Assembly (NCBI GenBank): GCA_018105865.1
Contig: CM030849.1
Location: 7,032,497-7,096,496, forward strand
Length of the DNA: 64,000 nucleotides
DNA from: Metaphire vulgaris
Lineage: Eukaryota > Annelida > Clitellata > Crassiclitellata > Megascolecidae
Direction of reading: 5' to 3'
In this document: one piece after another, positions 33,721-44,400 of the stretch
Layout: each line of letters begins with the position of its first letter
How positions within the stretch are numbered: the first letter of the stretch is position 1
The notes under the pieces: generated by a model
Told to the model about the DNA's origin: nothing
What the model saw: the letters and a program-made list of their open reading frames with translations, nothing else
Database searches by the model: none
Position numbers and translations under genes: made by a program

Positions 33721-34145
33721 TTATTATAATGTTATAATATTATATTATCATTATAATGTGCTGTATATTCAATAGTTTAAATATAATGGGTACACCACAA
33801 AGAGAATCTTCAGAGTGTATTATTTTATTCAATCACGTAGAAATACAATCCATATTTGTCTCAGGCACGCTCTTTTTATGTAAATTAGACCGACATTAAT
33901 TTACTGGTGCCAACTTATCGCTAGTAAGCCTGCGTTTCTAAATTCCGGTTATTGATAGGAAAACATGTCCTGCATTAATATACAATAATATAATCAAGAA
34001 CAATGGGTCCAATTTGCAGCCTCAGAGAATGCACATTAATAATAATTTTGGACTCAACTTTGATATCAGAATCAAAATCGCAATCGTCGACGACGTCGTC
34101 ATCATCGGCAACGTTATCTTCATCTTCATCTTCATCATCATTTTC

Positions 34146-34146
<1 letters not shown>

Positions 34147-34218
<72 letters not shown>
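34147..34218. repeat. (TAA)n microsatellite
   Basis: About 24 uninterrupted triplets beside TCATCT and CATCAT runs. Confidence 0.97.
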
Positions 34219-34219
<1 letters not shown>

Positions 34220-34245
34220 CATCACACATTATACATCATCATCAT

Positions 34246-34434
34246 CAGGGTTTAATCTAGGCCGTTTCCTGGGGGTGAATTGGCCTTTTTCCTCCGGAAA
34301 TTTCAAATCCCCCACGGGAATTTTGACATACTACATGAACTAACAGCAGCCCCTAGCAGAATCCCCCGAAAATTGTCAGTTTCCCCGGCTTTGTCAGTTT
34401 CCCTCCGGAGTCCAGGAGTCTAGATTAAACACTG
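34246..34434. mobile_element. hAT-type MITE (GTTTAATCTAG ends), copy 1
   Basis: Ends CAGGGTTTAATCTAGG and TCTAGATTAAACACTG, with the perfect 8-base duplication ATCATCAT (34238-34245 and 34435-34442). The flank is a trinucleotide repeat, which weakens the duplication evidence here. The sister copy at 41644-41826 confirms the family. Confidence 0.85.
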
Positions 34435-34553
34435 ATCATCATGCATCGTACATCATCATTACAGATGGTGATAATGATATAACTTAATCGTAGTCCATAA
34501 AACAAACAAATCTTGTATTGTTTAACATTTGATTTGCTACTTTCAATTTGAAG

Positions 34554-34868
34554 GAATACAAGAAAACGAGAGAATAAAAGACATGGTCATCAGCATGTAC
34601 ATAGATTTCACAACAGAGGTCGATCCGAAGAATGTATTCGATCATCTAATTCAGAGTAGAATAGTCAGCATGGAAGAAAAACGAGAGTTGCTGAATAAAG
34701 ACACAGCAAAATAACGCTGTCGAGCTCTTATTGATCATCTATCCTTTGGCGCCAAAGAGAGCGCCTTCATAGTTCTCAGAGAAGCTCTTAAAGAACCTTA
34801 TTCCAGGGTTGTGAAACGCATTGATACCTCTGATGCAGACAACGAAGCTGAATACGCTAACCTTACAG
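34554..34868 (+). pseudogene. CARD-domain exon with a nonsense codon
   Basis: The exon runs from an acceptor-like TTTGAAG (ending 34553) to a strong donor ACAG/GTAAGA (after 34868). It translates as a caspase recruitment domain: ERIKDMVISMYIDFTTEVDP, NVFDHLIQSRIVSMEEKREL, NKDTAK, then RCRALIDHLSFGAKESAFIV and LREALKEPYSRVVKRI. This reproduces the six-helix CARD consensus (L..LL..G..s..E...I......R...L.d.l...G..AF..f...L). A single TAA at 34712-34714 interrupts it between helices. Start and end phases are both 1, so it is a symmetric exon that can be exchanged between genes. CARDs are homotypic adaptor modules of innate signalling. I infer it once preceded the nucleotidyltransferase relic downstream; no transcript evidence is available. 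Confidence 0.75.
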
Positions 34869-35289
34869 GTAAGATCAATTTCTGATTTCGTTTAGTCTTT
34901 CGACAGATATACTGGAGCTGAGCTCTCACCCAGTTGTATTTGAAACCATAAACGGGCGATAGAACTAACGAATTAGGCCTATATAAACAAAATATACAAT
35001 TATCAAATTGATAACTGATTCCTAAACGATGTATCTGCCATTGTACTCTGTTCATTTTCAGTCCCTCGAATGTGGTTTCTCATTCTTGTCTCTCCTTCTA
35101 GGTTTGGGTCTCCTGACTTTGTGGTATGCTCTGCATTCCTCGTGTGCATGCTTTTGCCAGTCGGTCCATGGTATCTGTGACAATGATCTTAAATACTTTG
35201 TTTCCTTGGTTCGAGGGGGTGTCCTCTTGGATGTCCTGCGCTGATATATTCAACGCTGTTTGGGAAACATCTGGATTCCTCTTCTCAAG
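34869..35289. other. Spacer between CARD exon and nucleotidyltransferase relic
   Basis: Likely remains of an intron. No domain is recognised on either strand; an open minus-strand frame at 35098-35400 has no similarity I recognise. Confidence 0.4.
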
Positions 35290-35530
35290 CATTTTGACGA
35301 ATAGTTGGGATACAATACAGAAAGCTTCAAACATTAAGATGTTTAGACCTCTGAATGTCAGTTCAGTCAATATTATTTCAATAGGTATTGTTTCTTGCAT
35401 TCATGTTGATGGCTGGTGGCCAGATAAAGTCATATCCAATATGAGCGAAAAAAAATTAGATGTTCTGTTGCAATTTGGTTTTTGATCGTTTTGAACAACA
35501 ATCTCCTTCGGTTTCATATTTTTTGATATA
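35290..35530 (+). pseudogene. Decayed fragment of a cGAS-like/Mab-21 nucleotidyltransferase
   Basis: The plus strand encodes IKMFRPLNVSSVNIISIGIV, then SCIHVDGWWPDKVISNMS. It aligns with residues about 1394-1432 of the intact gene at 3102-8228 (IKMIKPLNFFSVNEISIDIV, PCIHIDGWWPDEAVSNVS). After a frameshift, CNLVFDRFE matches CNLVFDRPQ. The third catalytic Asp (D1411 in the intact gene) is Gly here. Nothing upstream or downstream of this 240-base core is preserved. It lies on the same strand and 0.4 kb after the CARD exon. Confidence 0.85.
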
Positions 35531-35658
35531 GACATAGACATTTTATTTATTTCACGACCAGCATTCAGATTTTTGCGCAAAATTCAAATGGAATTCCGAC
35601 AGGAATTAAACTGAGTCATTTAGTAGTAGTAGACTTCTTTAGCGCCATTGTAGTAGTA
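35531..35658. other. Short unassigned spacer
   Basis: Nothing recognised. Confidence 0.4.
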
Positions 35659-36398
35659 CAGTGGTTCCCAAACTTTTTCGGTCGGCGTACCCCTTCAGAC
35701 ATTTTTCAAAACTCCGTGTACCCCTAATTTTCAAAGTAAATTTAAGGAAGCACACTTTCGATTTTTAAAATGTATTGTAGTACAACGCGAGGATAAAAAA
35801 GATGATGCAATTTAATGTTGCTATTGAAAGTGAATGGAGACAATAATAAAACAGCTTTACATTGTATCTATTTTAAGCAGTCGACGACAGAAAGAAGGAA
35901 AAACAGCAAAACCGATTTACCTGCGCAGATTTATTATGTCCGTAAACTGCTTATAAGAAACAAAAAATATTTTTAATAGGCCTACGCACACAACACAAGA
36001 TGGCGAAACGAGAAGTATTCGTCCGCAAGTCAATGCTATCAGTAGGATCCACCATAGACTTTAATACCAGTATTAATAAATCTATGTGATCCCTTTTGAA
36101 TTTGCCGCGCTGACCAAGGAAGAGTCCAATACCACAAGGTGATAGGACAGGTTAAACTTTAAACTTATAGCGAGTGGTGACGGGTTAGAGGAGTCCAAAA
36201 GGTCTACATCTGTCACTGCAGTTTGAGAAAATCAAATCCAATCACAATTTTTAGAACTTTTGCAAATATTGTGAAATTTATTACTATCAAACATCAGTGC
36301 ATAAGAATTCCACTGACTTTCCACTTTCCGCCGCGTACCACCTAGGAAGTCCATTTTGTACCCCTGGGGGTACGCGTACCACCGTTTGGGAACCACTG
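35659..36398. mobile_element. hAT-type non-autonomous element (CAGTGGTTCCCAAAC ends)
   Basis: Ends CAGTGGTTCCCAAAC and GTTTGGGAACCACTG, with GTACCCC/GGGGTAC just inside. No matching 8-base flank is seen, so the age or a rearrangement has erased it. No coding. Confidence 0.78.
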
Positions 36399-36477
36399 GT
36401 CTAGCTATAGGCCTACTCTACTATGCTGACGAAAGTATAATACCAATTATCCGCCAAACACATTTATTGTAAGATTT

Positions 36478-36481
36478 CATC

Positions 36482-36520
<39 letters not shown>

Positions 36521-36567
36521 GTCGTCGTCGTCATCATCATCATCATCATCATCATCTTCATCATAAT
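36478..36567. repeat. (ATC)n/(GTC)n trinucleotide repeat
   Basis: CAT-type triplets interrupted by a short CGT block. Confidence 0.95.
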
Positions 36568-36603
36568 TTATTATTTCCAAAGAATCATTGAAAGTTCAGT
36601 AAT

Positions 36604-36605
36604 AA

Positions 36606-36672
<67 letters not shown>
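36604..36672. repeat. (TA)n microsatellite
   Basis: AT run upstream of the plus-strand Helitron. Confidence 0.95.
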
Positions 36673-36675
<3 letters not shown>

Positions 36676-36786
36676 GAACTTAATAATAACATTGTAGAAG
36701 AACTTAATTATTATAAGTATTATTACAATTATATATTATTATAATATAATAGTATTTGAAATAACATCCGTAGAGGAACTTAACCA

Positions 36787-37441
36787 TCTATAATATTAAG
36801 ATTCTTATCTGTATGTCTCTCTGTCTGTTACCTTCAAGCGTTCTGATTGGTTGACTATTGGTAGACGGTTTAGACCGTTTAGTCCTTACGTCGCGATGCG
36901 TTGGTGGGCGAGCGTTGACTATTGGTAGACCGTTTAGTCCTTACGTCGCGATGCGTTGGTGGGCGAGCGTTGACTATTGGTAGACCGTTTAGTCCTTACG
37001 TCGCGATGCGTTGGTGGGCGAGCGTTGACTATTGGTAGACCGTTTAGTCCTTACGTCGCGATGCGTTGGTGGACGATGTTCGAAGACGACGTTGCTATTG
37101 GTAACAATTGTTCGTAGAACCGGTTTAGTCGAGTCATTGCAGCGTCAGAGGGCTGGGCGTGCGACGACGTTGCTATTGGTAACAATTGTTCGTAGCTTGA
37201 GGATCTTAACGTACATTTAACGTACACAAAAAATACGTGTACAGCGTCACAAATGGTCACAGTTGCGTGATTTTAACGTACATAGGCCTAATTATTACGT
37301 GGCGCAGAGCTTGGCTAGGTGGCGATCATTGAAATGTTGTTCAGCATGAATTCAATGATTGGGTATTAGGTATAGGTATTGGATTAGTAATATCCTGCAC
37401 TGCGAGCGAAGCGAGCGCGAGCGAAGCGAGCATCGTTCTAG
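36787..37441 (+). mobile_element. Non-autonomous Helitron with internal 55-base tandem repeats
   Basis: Begins TCTATAATATTAAGATTC and ends with the GC-rich palindrome GCGAGCGAAGCGAG, then CATCGTTCTAG. It lies between A (36786) and T (37442), as Helitrons do. It is the same family as the array at 19960-21306 in the opposite orientation. No helicase. Confidence 0.88.
36858..37077 (+). repeat. Four tandem 55-base units inside the Helitron
   Basis: Units start CGTTGACTATTGGTAGACCG and repeat at 36913, 36968 and 37023, after a first partial/variant unit. Adjacent units are virtually identical, and the other Helitron copies carry this unit only once. Confidence 0.9.
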
Positions 37442-37456
37442 TTTTATAATTAAAAT

Positions 37457-37940
37457 GTATGGAAATATCAAGATACCGAAGGGAACGAAGTTCCCGCAAG
37501 GAGTTACCTTAGGTGATGACATCATGTTGGCGAGTAAGATGAAGCACGATGTGATGAAATATGAAATGATGAAAATAGATATGAAAAGAGGGAGACTGAA
37601 ATGTGTTAAACTCTGTAAATCGGTGTATGAGGGCAATGATAAAATTCGGGTCGGGGTAGCTAAAATAATGATGAACGGGACTCACGTACTAGAGAATTCA
37701 GGAAGCACTACTGACCTTGGCAGGCAGAGGGTCGCTGATATTCGTTTTGGTTTCTTCGGACCTAACTCCAACCCTCTCCCGAAAGTCTTTAATAAGCTGC
37801 GTCTTCCTTTTATAGTTTATGGACCCCCTATCGGGCGAGAGGGAATTAACCTTAAATGGAGAGCGGCTGAGATGTGCACTGCCCGATGCATCTACCCTTA
37901 TCAAAATCAATGCAAAAGGTGGGTAATTGCAGAAATATAA
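37457..37940 (+). CDS. Open frame of 161 codons, no recognised function
   Basis: An ATG at 37457, 16 bases after the Helitron 3' end, opens a basic, Met-rich frame (MYGNIKIPKGTKFPQGVTLG...) ending CKRWVIAEI and TAA. I recognise no domain, signal peptide or membrane segment. Such length can arise by chance, and the minus strand is also open for 121 codons. Listed only as a candidate. Confidence 0.2.
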
Positions 37941-38170
37941 AGGGGAATATAAAACTGGGTTATCTGCGTCTGAAAATCGTAACACTATAGGCTGTCTATA
38001 GCCATTAAACACAACGGCATCTACACATAAAAAGGCACTACACGAAGCGTAGGTCGGTGACACTGAGAGTGTTCACGTCATTGTTTAGGCCTATTTGGTC
38101 TATTTTCCAAATGATAAGATTAAAATGTAGAGGAATCCGTTTAAAATATTAAAAGTCATCGCTTCTAAAC

Positions 38171-38433
38171 TTAAGAAGAAGAGATTTTCATCTCAGTCGT
38201 CTTCAGTGAATACCAGTTGGTGTGCCATTCATACCACACAATTCCTTCCATGCCGTTAAACGAATCATTTGACGAATAACTTCCGCGTAGATAGAGACCG
38301 TTGAGATTGGAAATTGCACAGCTATCGTACCACCAAGCTCCACGACGATCGATAGCGCAGTTTCCAGACGATGCGTCGTTATCGTTGTCTTTTGTGGAGA
38401 ATCTATGGCCGTTGCTAACATAAAGACTATCTC
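38171..38433 (-). CDS. Fibrinogen-domain gene exon 5 and stop
   Basis: Acceptor TTGATTTCAG. Encodes [43 protein letters not shown] and [11 protein letters not shown], the canonical domain end; stop at 38173-38171. Confidence 0.92.
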
Positions 38434-41400
38434 CTGAAATCAATGAAACAAGGTTTCGATCAAATCAGCAAATGATATCACCAGTGGCGGCTCCACCGGG
38501 GGGGGGGGGCAAGGAAGCCAGTGCCCCCTATTGAGTGCCTGACCCCCCAGTGGCCCCCCAGTTGGGACCCTATACTTAATGCTACATACATTAAACAACA
38601 AATGGTTGGCCCCCCATGATTAGAAGTTGCCACCCCAACACTTGCCAAATCCTAGAGCCGCCACTATATATCACAGAAGAAATACAGTTTACGAATAAAT
38701 AGATTCAATGAAAATACGTGATCACATTCATCTGACATTCCCCATCCAGATATTAGGCGTATATAACGCATAGACTTAGACGTCATTTTCGGCAGCAGCA
38801 GTTACGAACAGTGACAACTATTACAACTAAGTCATCGAAGAACGAGCTTTTTGTTCGTCTAGGCCAGAGGTGTCAAGACTTTTTGGGCGGCGGCCCATAT
38901 GACATGTCTCCCATGTCCTCGCGGGCCAAATGCAAAAATGCTTGTCAATATTATATTCAAAAATCTGAGCCATCAAAAAATCTAGAGTAAAATGACGAAA
39001 AAAGAAAGGCCATTCAATCGTTACATTATTTCCATTGATGTAACTATAACAAACCATATTCTAGTCATGTCTAACAGAAGCAGTTAGGCCTAAATTTCAG
39101 AAATTGTTAATGGCGAAGAACTTAACTGAAGATCAAATCGAAAACATATAAAGTTAGATGACGGTCGATGTAGATGTGGAAGCTGATGAGACGTGAAATT
39201 GTTTATTTCATAGATGTAATAAACGTTTTTTACGCTTTTTTATTTTCCCCACGGTTTCTTCGTTTTTAACGTTTTTTTTATTTTGCCAACGTTTTTTATA
39301 ATAAAAAGGTTGGTTTGCCAAAGTTTTTTATAATAAAAAACGTTGGCAAAATTAAAAGTACAGATTTTCTTAAACCAGCTAAAAAATTTGTGTCTATGTT
39401 GACGCTGCATTTGTTGACACTTTTCCTTTTCAAAAGCGCTGCAGTGTCTACATTGCATTCGTTGCATTGTTTCTGATGCACATACTGTACTAACTCCCTA
39501 GACGGGTTATTCTTCGCCTTATTCCCGTCAGGGCAAGGGAGTATAATGGGCAATTATTGAACACCGGGATGCGTTAATAATGGGTTCAGATGCCCCATAA
39601 GCATAACACGTTTTCTAGAACACAAATCGCAAATTGTCGCTTTTACTTTTATTCATAAAAGCAATTACTCGTCACGCTTGGTGAGCCCACCTGCTCCAAA
39701 TGCCTACTAGATACCGGACTTGTGGTGCTAGCAACGGCATTTACTCAATACAACATAGAGTGAGCATTTTTGCCGTCATTGCTTAAATACAGTATAAGAA
39801 AATGTGAACCTGTGTTTTGAAATTTTTGCCGTTATTATTGCTGTTTATTTAGTTTCATAGTCGTTTTGCATGGTGTGACTTGAGTTATGATTCCCCGTGG
39901 GTGGGTATGGCACATACTTTAATGTCGCTCCAAAAAACCTCGGTAACGTATCGTTTTTTATTCAACGGTTTTAACGTTTTTTTCTGTAACTTTTTACGTT
40001 TTTAACGTTTTTTATTATTTTTCCAACGTTTTTTACATCTATGGTTTATTTTTCACTGGGGGGCTGTCCATTAATTACGTCAACAATTTAGGGGGGTTGA
40101 AAAATTTGACAGTTGTTGACAGAAAGATTCCAGAGAAGTTGACGTCAAAAATTTCATCAGAGGGTCTGATGTTTTGGATTAGACCGAAGGCCGGCTGTGT
40201 ACTTACCCCCATTGGTCTTGTTTCATTTTTTACAAATAATCAAAAAGTAGGAAATTTCATGTAATACTACTTATTACAATGGAAAAAAGCATGGCAAAAA
40301 AGGTAATCACCATTACATTTTGACACTCGATGAGCAAAAAAGAGAAAAATGGTCACAGCAAAAAATAATAACCTTGTTATTGGGACCTGTCATTGAACTT
40401 GGAGGCAGTTTTTGACGTAATTATAGTGGGTAAGTAAAAGTTGACAGTTGCTGACAAGGGGAGAGGGGTCAAAAATTGCCCAAAAATTGTTGACATAATT
40501 AATGAACAGCCCTGGTTTAGAAATGTCTGGTTTTAAATCTTCAGCCAAAGCTACTCGCAAATTTGCTGAAGGTCTTACTAATTAATGCAAGTATGCTAGG
40601 CGAGTATATAACGATAGTAATCTCCGGCTATTGATGCAGCGTGTAGATATACTGGTTCAGTCAACATCACCAACGAAACTCAAAATCAAAATAAGATTTT
40701 TGCCCTTCTATTTGTCACGCCAGCAAAACACAGGATCTACGATTCTGCGTCAAAGCAATATTTTAAAATTCAAAATGATTAAATATCAAACCAATTTTTC
40801 AAGCCAAACAAGATCTTACATAAAACCAATTTCACATATAAAGGTAAACTTTAGCAACAATTTTAAACACGTAAATAATTTCGCGGCCCAAATAAAATCA
40901 GCCCGCGGCCAAGTTTGGCTCGCGGGCCAAGGTTTTGACACCCCTGGTCTTAGCCTACAAGCCTGTAGATGTACGTTCCTCGGCAATTTAAGACTAACTT
41001 TCATGCAAATATGTCTATAGTTGTAATTACTTGCAGTTCCAGAATATGTTCCTATATGGAGTCTGTATTTGTCCGCAGATGAACTGATGTTGAATGTCGA
41101 ATATTCCGCGTAACTCTTTTCTCCTTCGAAATCTTCCAAATCAATTCTCAGTCGGTATCTTCTCTTTGATGTCAAAAGGTGGAGAAAATCGTTTCCTGGA
41201 AAAAATGGTATCACGACACTTGATACCGCGATATTTGATCCCGGAACCGGAAAAATATAAACGTTCTTGACTTCATTTAATTGGATTGAAATGAAAATAT
41301 TGACACAATGTTGTGCCTCATGCAAAAATGTGAATGATTTCTATATTTTGTTCTAAAATATCCAATGCAGATTTTCCATTTCGCATGAATTGCAATTAAC

Positions 41401-44400
41401 CTATTGCATTACACTCGGACTAAATTACTAGATTTGACAATGAAGGGATTAAGTTTCAAATCCCGAACCGCCTTCGACAGAAGCGAAGCGTAAACTGGCG
41501 CTATATAAACTCACTAATAATAATCATCATTGTAATAATTGTTATATCGGAATTTGTTATAGTAGAATAATAAGTCATGTATGTACAGGCGCTAACGTAG
41601 ATTAAAAAGCGGGACCGAAACTCAGTACCTTTGCTCTTCCCCACAGGGTTTAATCTAGGCCGTTTCCACGGGAATTGCTCTTCCCCCCGGAAATTACAAA
41701 TTCCCCCGGAAATTACAAATTCACCCGGAAATTTTGGCATACTGCATCAACTAACAGCAGCCCCCTAGCTGACTTCCCCCGGCTTTGCCAGTTTCCCCCG
41801 GAGTCCAGAGTCTAGATTAAACACTGATTCCCCAAAACCTGGCCTTTCAAAAAGTGGAGAGGGGGCTTGAGCATAGTGGCCTAATTACAGTCTATGCCTG
41901 AATGCTTTTCTCCTGGTGTGCTAACGCTTTGCTTGAGGATTCACTGTAGAACTATGCTGCGTCAACAAATGACCTATACTTGGTATTTTTAGATAAACAG
42001 AACAACGGGTACAAGACATAACCAGTGAACGCACAAGTATAGTAGCAGACACTACTGTTTCGAATTCAGTTCAATCCAGGTAGCTGGTACCTGGCAAATA
42101 AATAAGTCTATTCACGAATTAGATCCGCCCAGGTTCTGGCTCGAAAAGAACGGGTTGCCTGTTTATTCCATGCACGAAATCAGTAAGACCATCTGGATCA
42201 GGGATGTCAAAATCTTGGCCCGCGGGCTGATTTGAGTTGGCCTGCAAAATATTTACGCTTTAAAATTGTGTGCTTCATGTTTATGCGTGAAATTGGTTTG
42301 ATGCAAAATCTTTTCTGGTTTGATTAAATGGGCTTGAATGTAAATCCTGCGTTTTGCTGACGTGACAAATGGAGGAGCACAAATCTTTTTTGGTTTTGAG
42401 TTTCTTAGGTCATGTTGACTGAACCGGAATGTCGGACGCGCCACACCAACTGCTGAATATAAGGGTTAGGGTATGTAAATAAAATCTTGTAAATTTATAT
42501 AGCTTTTGGAGAGTAGTACAATAGTAGCTGCCTATTCTTATGCGCTTAATCTTTCTTGAAATAGCTATATACAAGGTGGGTTGTCGGCTGGGCAAATCTA
42601 CTTTTCAAATTGGAACCTTAATTAAAGATTTCTATGAGCTGCTTCCAAAAGAAGCATATCCCAAACAGGGGCGGCTCCATCGGGGGGCCTGTGCCTCTCC
42701 TATTGAGTGTCTGGCCCCCCAGTTGGGATCTTATACTTAATGCTACATACATTAAACAACAAATGGTTGACCTACATGATTAGAAGTTGCCACCCCAACG
42801 GCCTCCCTCTTGCCAAATCCTAGAGCCGCCACTGATCCCAAATAAGAAAGCAAGCAGCAATCATGTTATCTCTCTTTATCACACTTACTTATGCTAGCAA
42901 GGCTTTTCCAAAATGACACTACAACACAAAACTCGATCATACGTATCATACGTATTATATATTTCATATCATACGCACGTATTTTAACGTATGACTCTTT
43001 TTATCATACGCGCTATCATATGTGAGCACAAATTTCTTAGGCCTACATAGCCATGAAATTGCGTCAATTACCGCAGTCTTTAACCATTTACCTACACAAA
43101 GAAATTGAAAAAGGAACAAGTGTTAACGAAGTGAATTTTGGGATTAGTTATAGGCCTAGTGACGTGGCGTGACGTCGCAACTGATATTGCTCGCTAAGTA
43201 AGCAAATGATAAGTAACCGAGCAGACATAAAATACGCGTATCATACGCACGTATTTTAACGTATTTTATTTTGTCATACGCGTATGATCGAGCTTTGCTA
43301 CAGCACTGCCCAAAGGAAATTTGCAGGCAAACTTACAGGCAAATTTGAAAGTAGCTGTGATTTCGAAAGGTAGCTTTGAATTTTAAAGTAGATTTGACTG
43401 TGGATTAGAAACCAGACGTTGCTCATGTCTCCTCAGCTTCCGCATCTACACTGTACATCAGAGATGGACATGAGTCCATTTTTAGGACCCATCTCAACCC
43501 GACTCATCAAATCTCCAACCCAACCCAATCCATGCCGGCAATTGCAAGTATTCACCCAATCCAACCCAACTCAACCAAGCTTCAAGGAAACAAATTCAGC
43601 GAATATATTGATAAGCAACAATTTGTCAATTACTGCATTAAATCATTAAAAAATTACATGTCATATGTCGCTGTAGGACCTATATTTTCCGCCATTATAA
43701 TTATCAGTGACGTGCAAAGGAAGGTTGACGTCCGAGTTATGATTTGTACTTACAATCTCTAAAATTCGGCTTCAAATGTCGAAAGACTAACGAATAAGGA
43801 ACCCTAGAGCCATTATAGCATTTGCTTAGAAAGTTCGCACGCAGTAGCTCATAAATGTTATCGGAGGCAATAAGGGGATTAAGATGGATTTACAGTGGAT
43901 GGTTCCAAGAAAGTGACTATAATAGCCTTCATTCATCAATTTAGATTCTCGATTCCAATGCCTTGAATTATTTACTTTCACCGGTCTTATGCAAATATCT
44001 CGTGGCTGCAGATTAACATCAACCTATAGGCATATGACGCTGCACAATATCGAGAAAACAACGGCCACAACGGCGAGAATGGTTTTATGTATAAAAGGAG
44101 ATATTACTTTAATGATTTATTATATAGGAGCAACTGTGTTTAGACTTTAGATCAATATAACCAGGGGCTCAAGACAGTCCCGAATATAACCACCTCCAAT
44201 CAGGTCAGGTCAGGTCTTCGTCCTCCAGCTGTGTCCAGCTATTGACTTCTCCATGACATCCCTCCAAAGTTCTCTGTCCTTTGCTATTTCTTCCAAAGTC
44301 ATTCGGTGTCTTCCGTCAGTTTTTCCATTGAGGTTCAGCCCTGCCATGTGCAGATCCTGTTCCAAACCGTCCACCCATCGTCTTTTATAAACTCCTTTCA

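Larger units (their letters stand above)
38865..40946. mobile_element. 2.1-kb hAT-type element filling intron 4, carrying nested elements
   Basis: Ends CAGAGGTGTCAAGACTTTTT and GGTTTTGACACCCCTG, with GGCGGCCC/GGGCC runs inside. Flanks GTCTAGGC/GTCTTAGC match at 6 of 8. It contains two other inserts (39209-40043 and 40061-40512). No transposase frame is recognised. Confidence 0.78.

Noticed and set aside
35098..35400. Antisense open frame over the CARD/nucleotidyltransferase spacer
   Set aside because: No recognisable domain, and it overlaps the better-supported nucleotidyltransferase relic on the other strand.
36787..37441. CRISPR-like array (55-base near-identical units)
   Set aside because: Units are contiguous without spacers and lie inside a Helitron of an animal genome.
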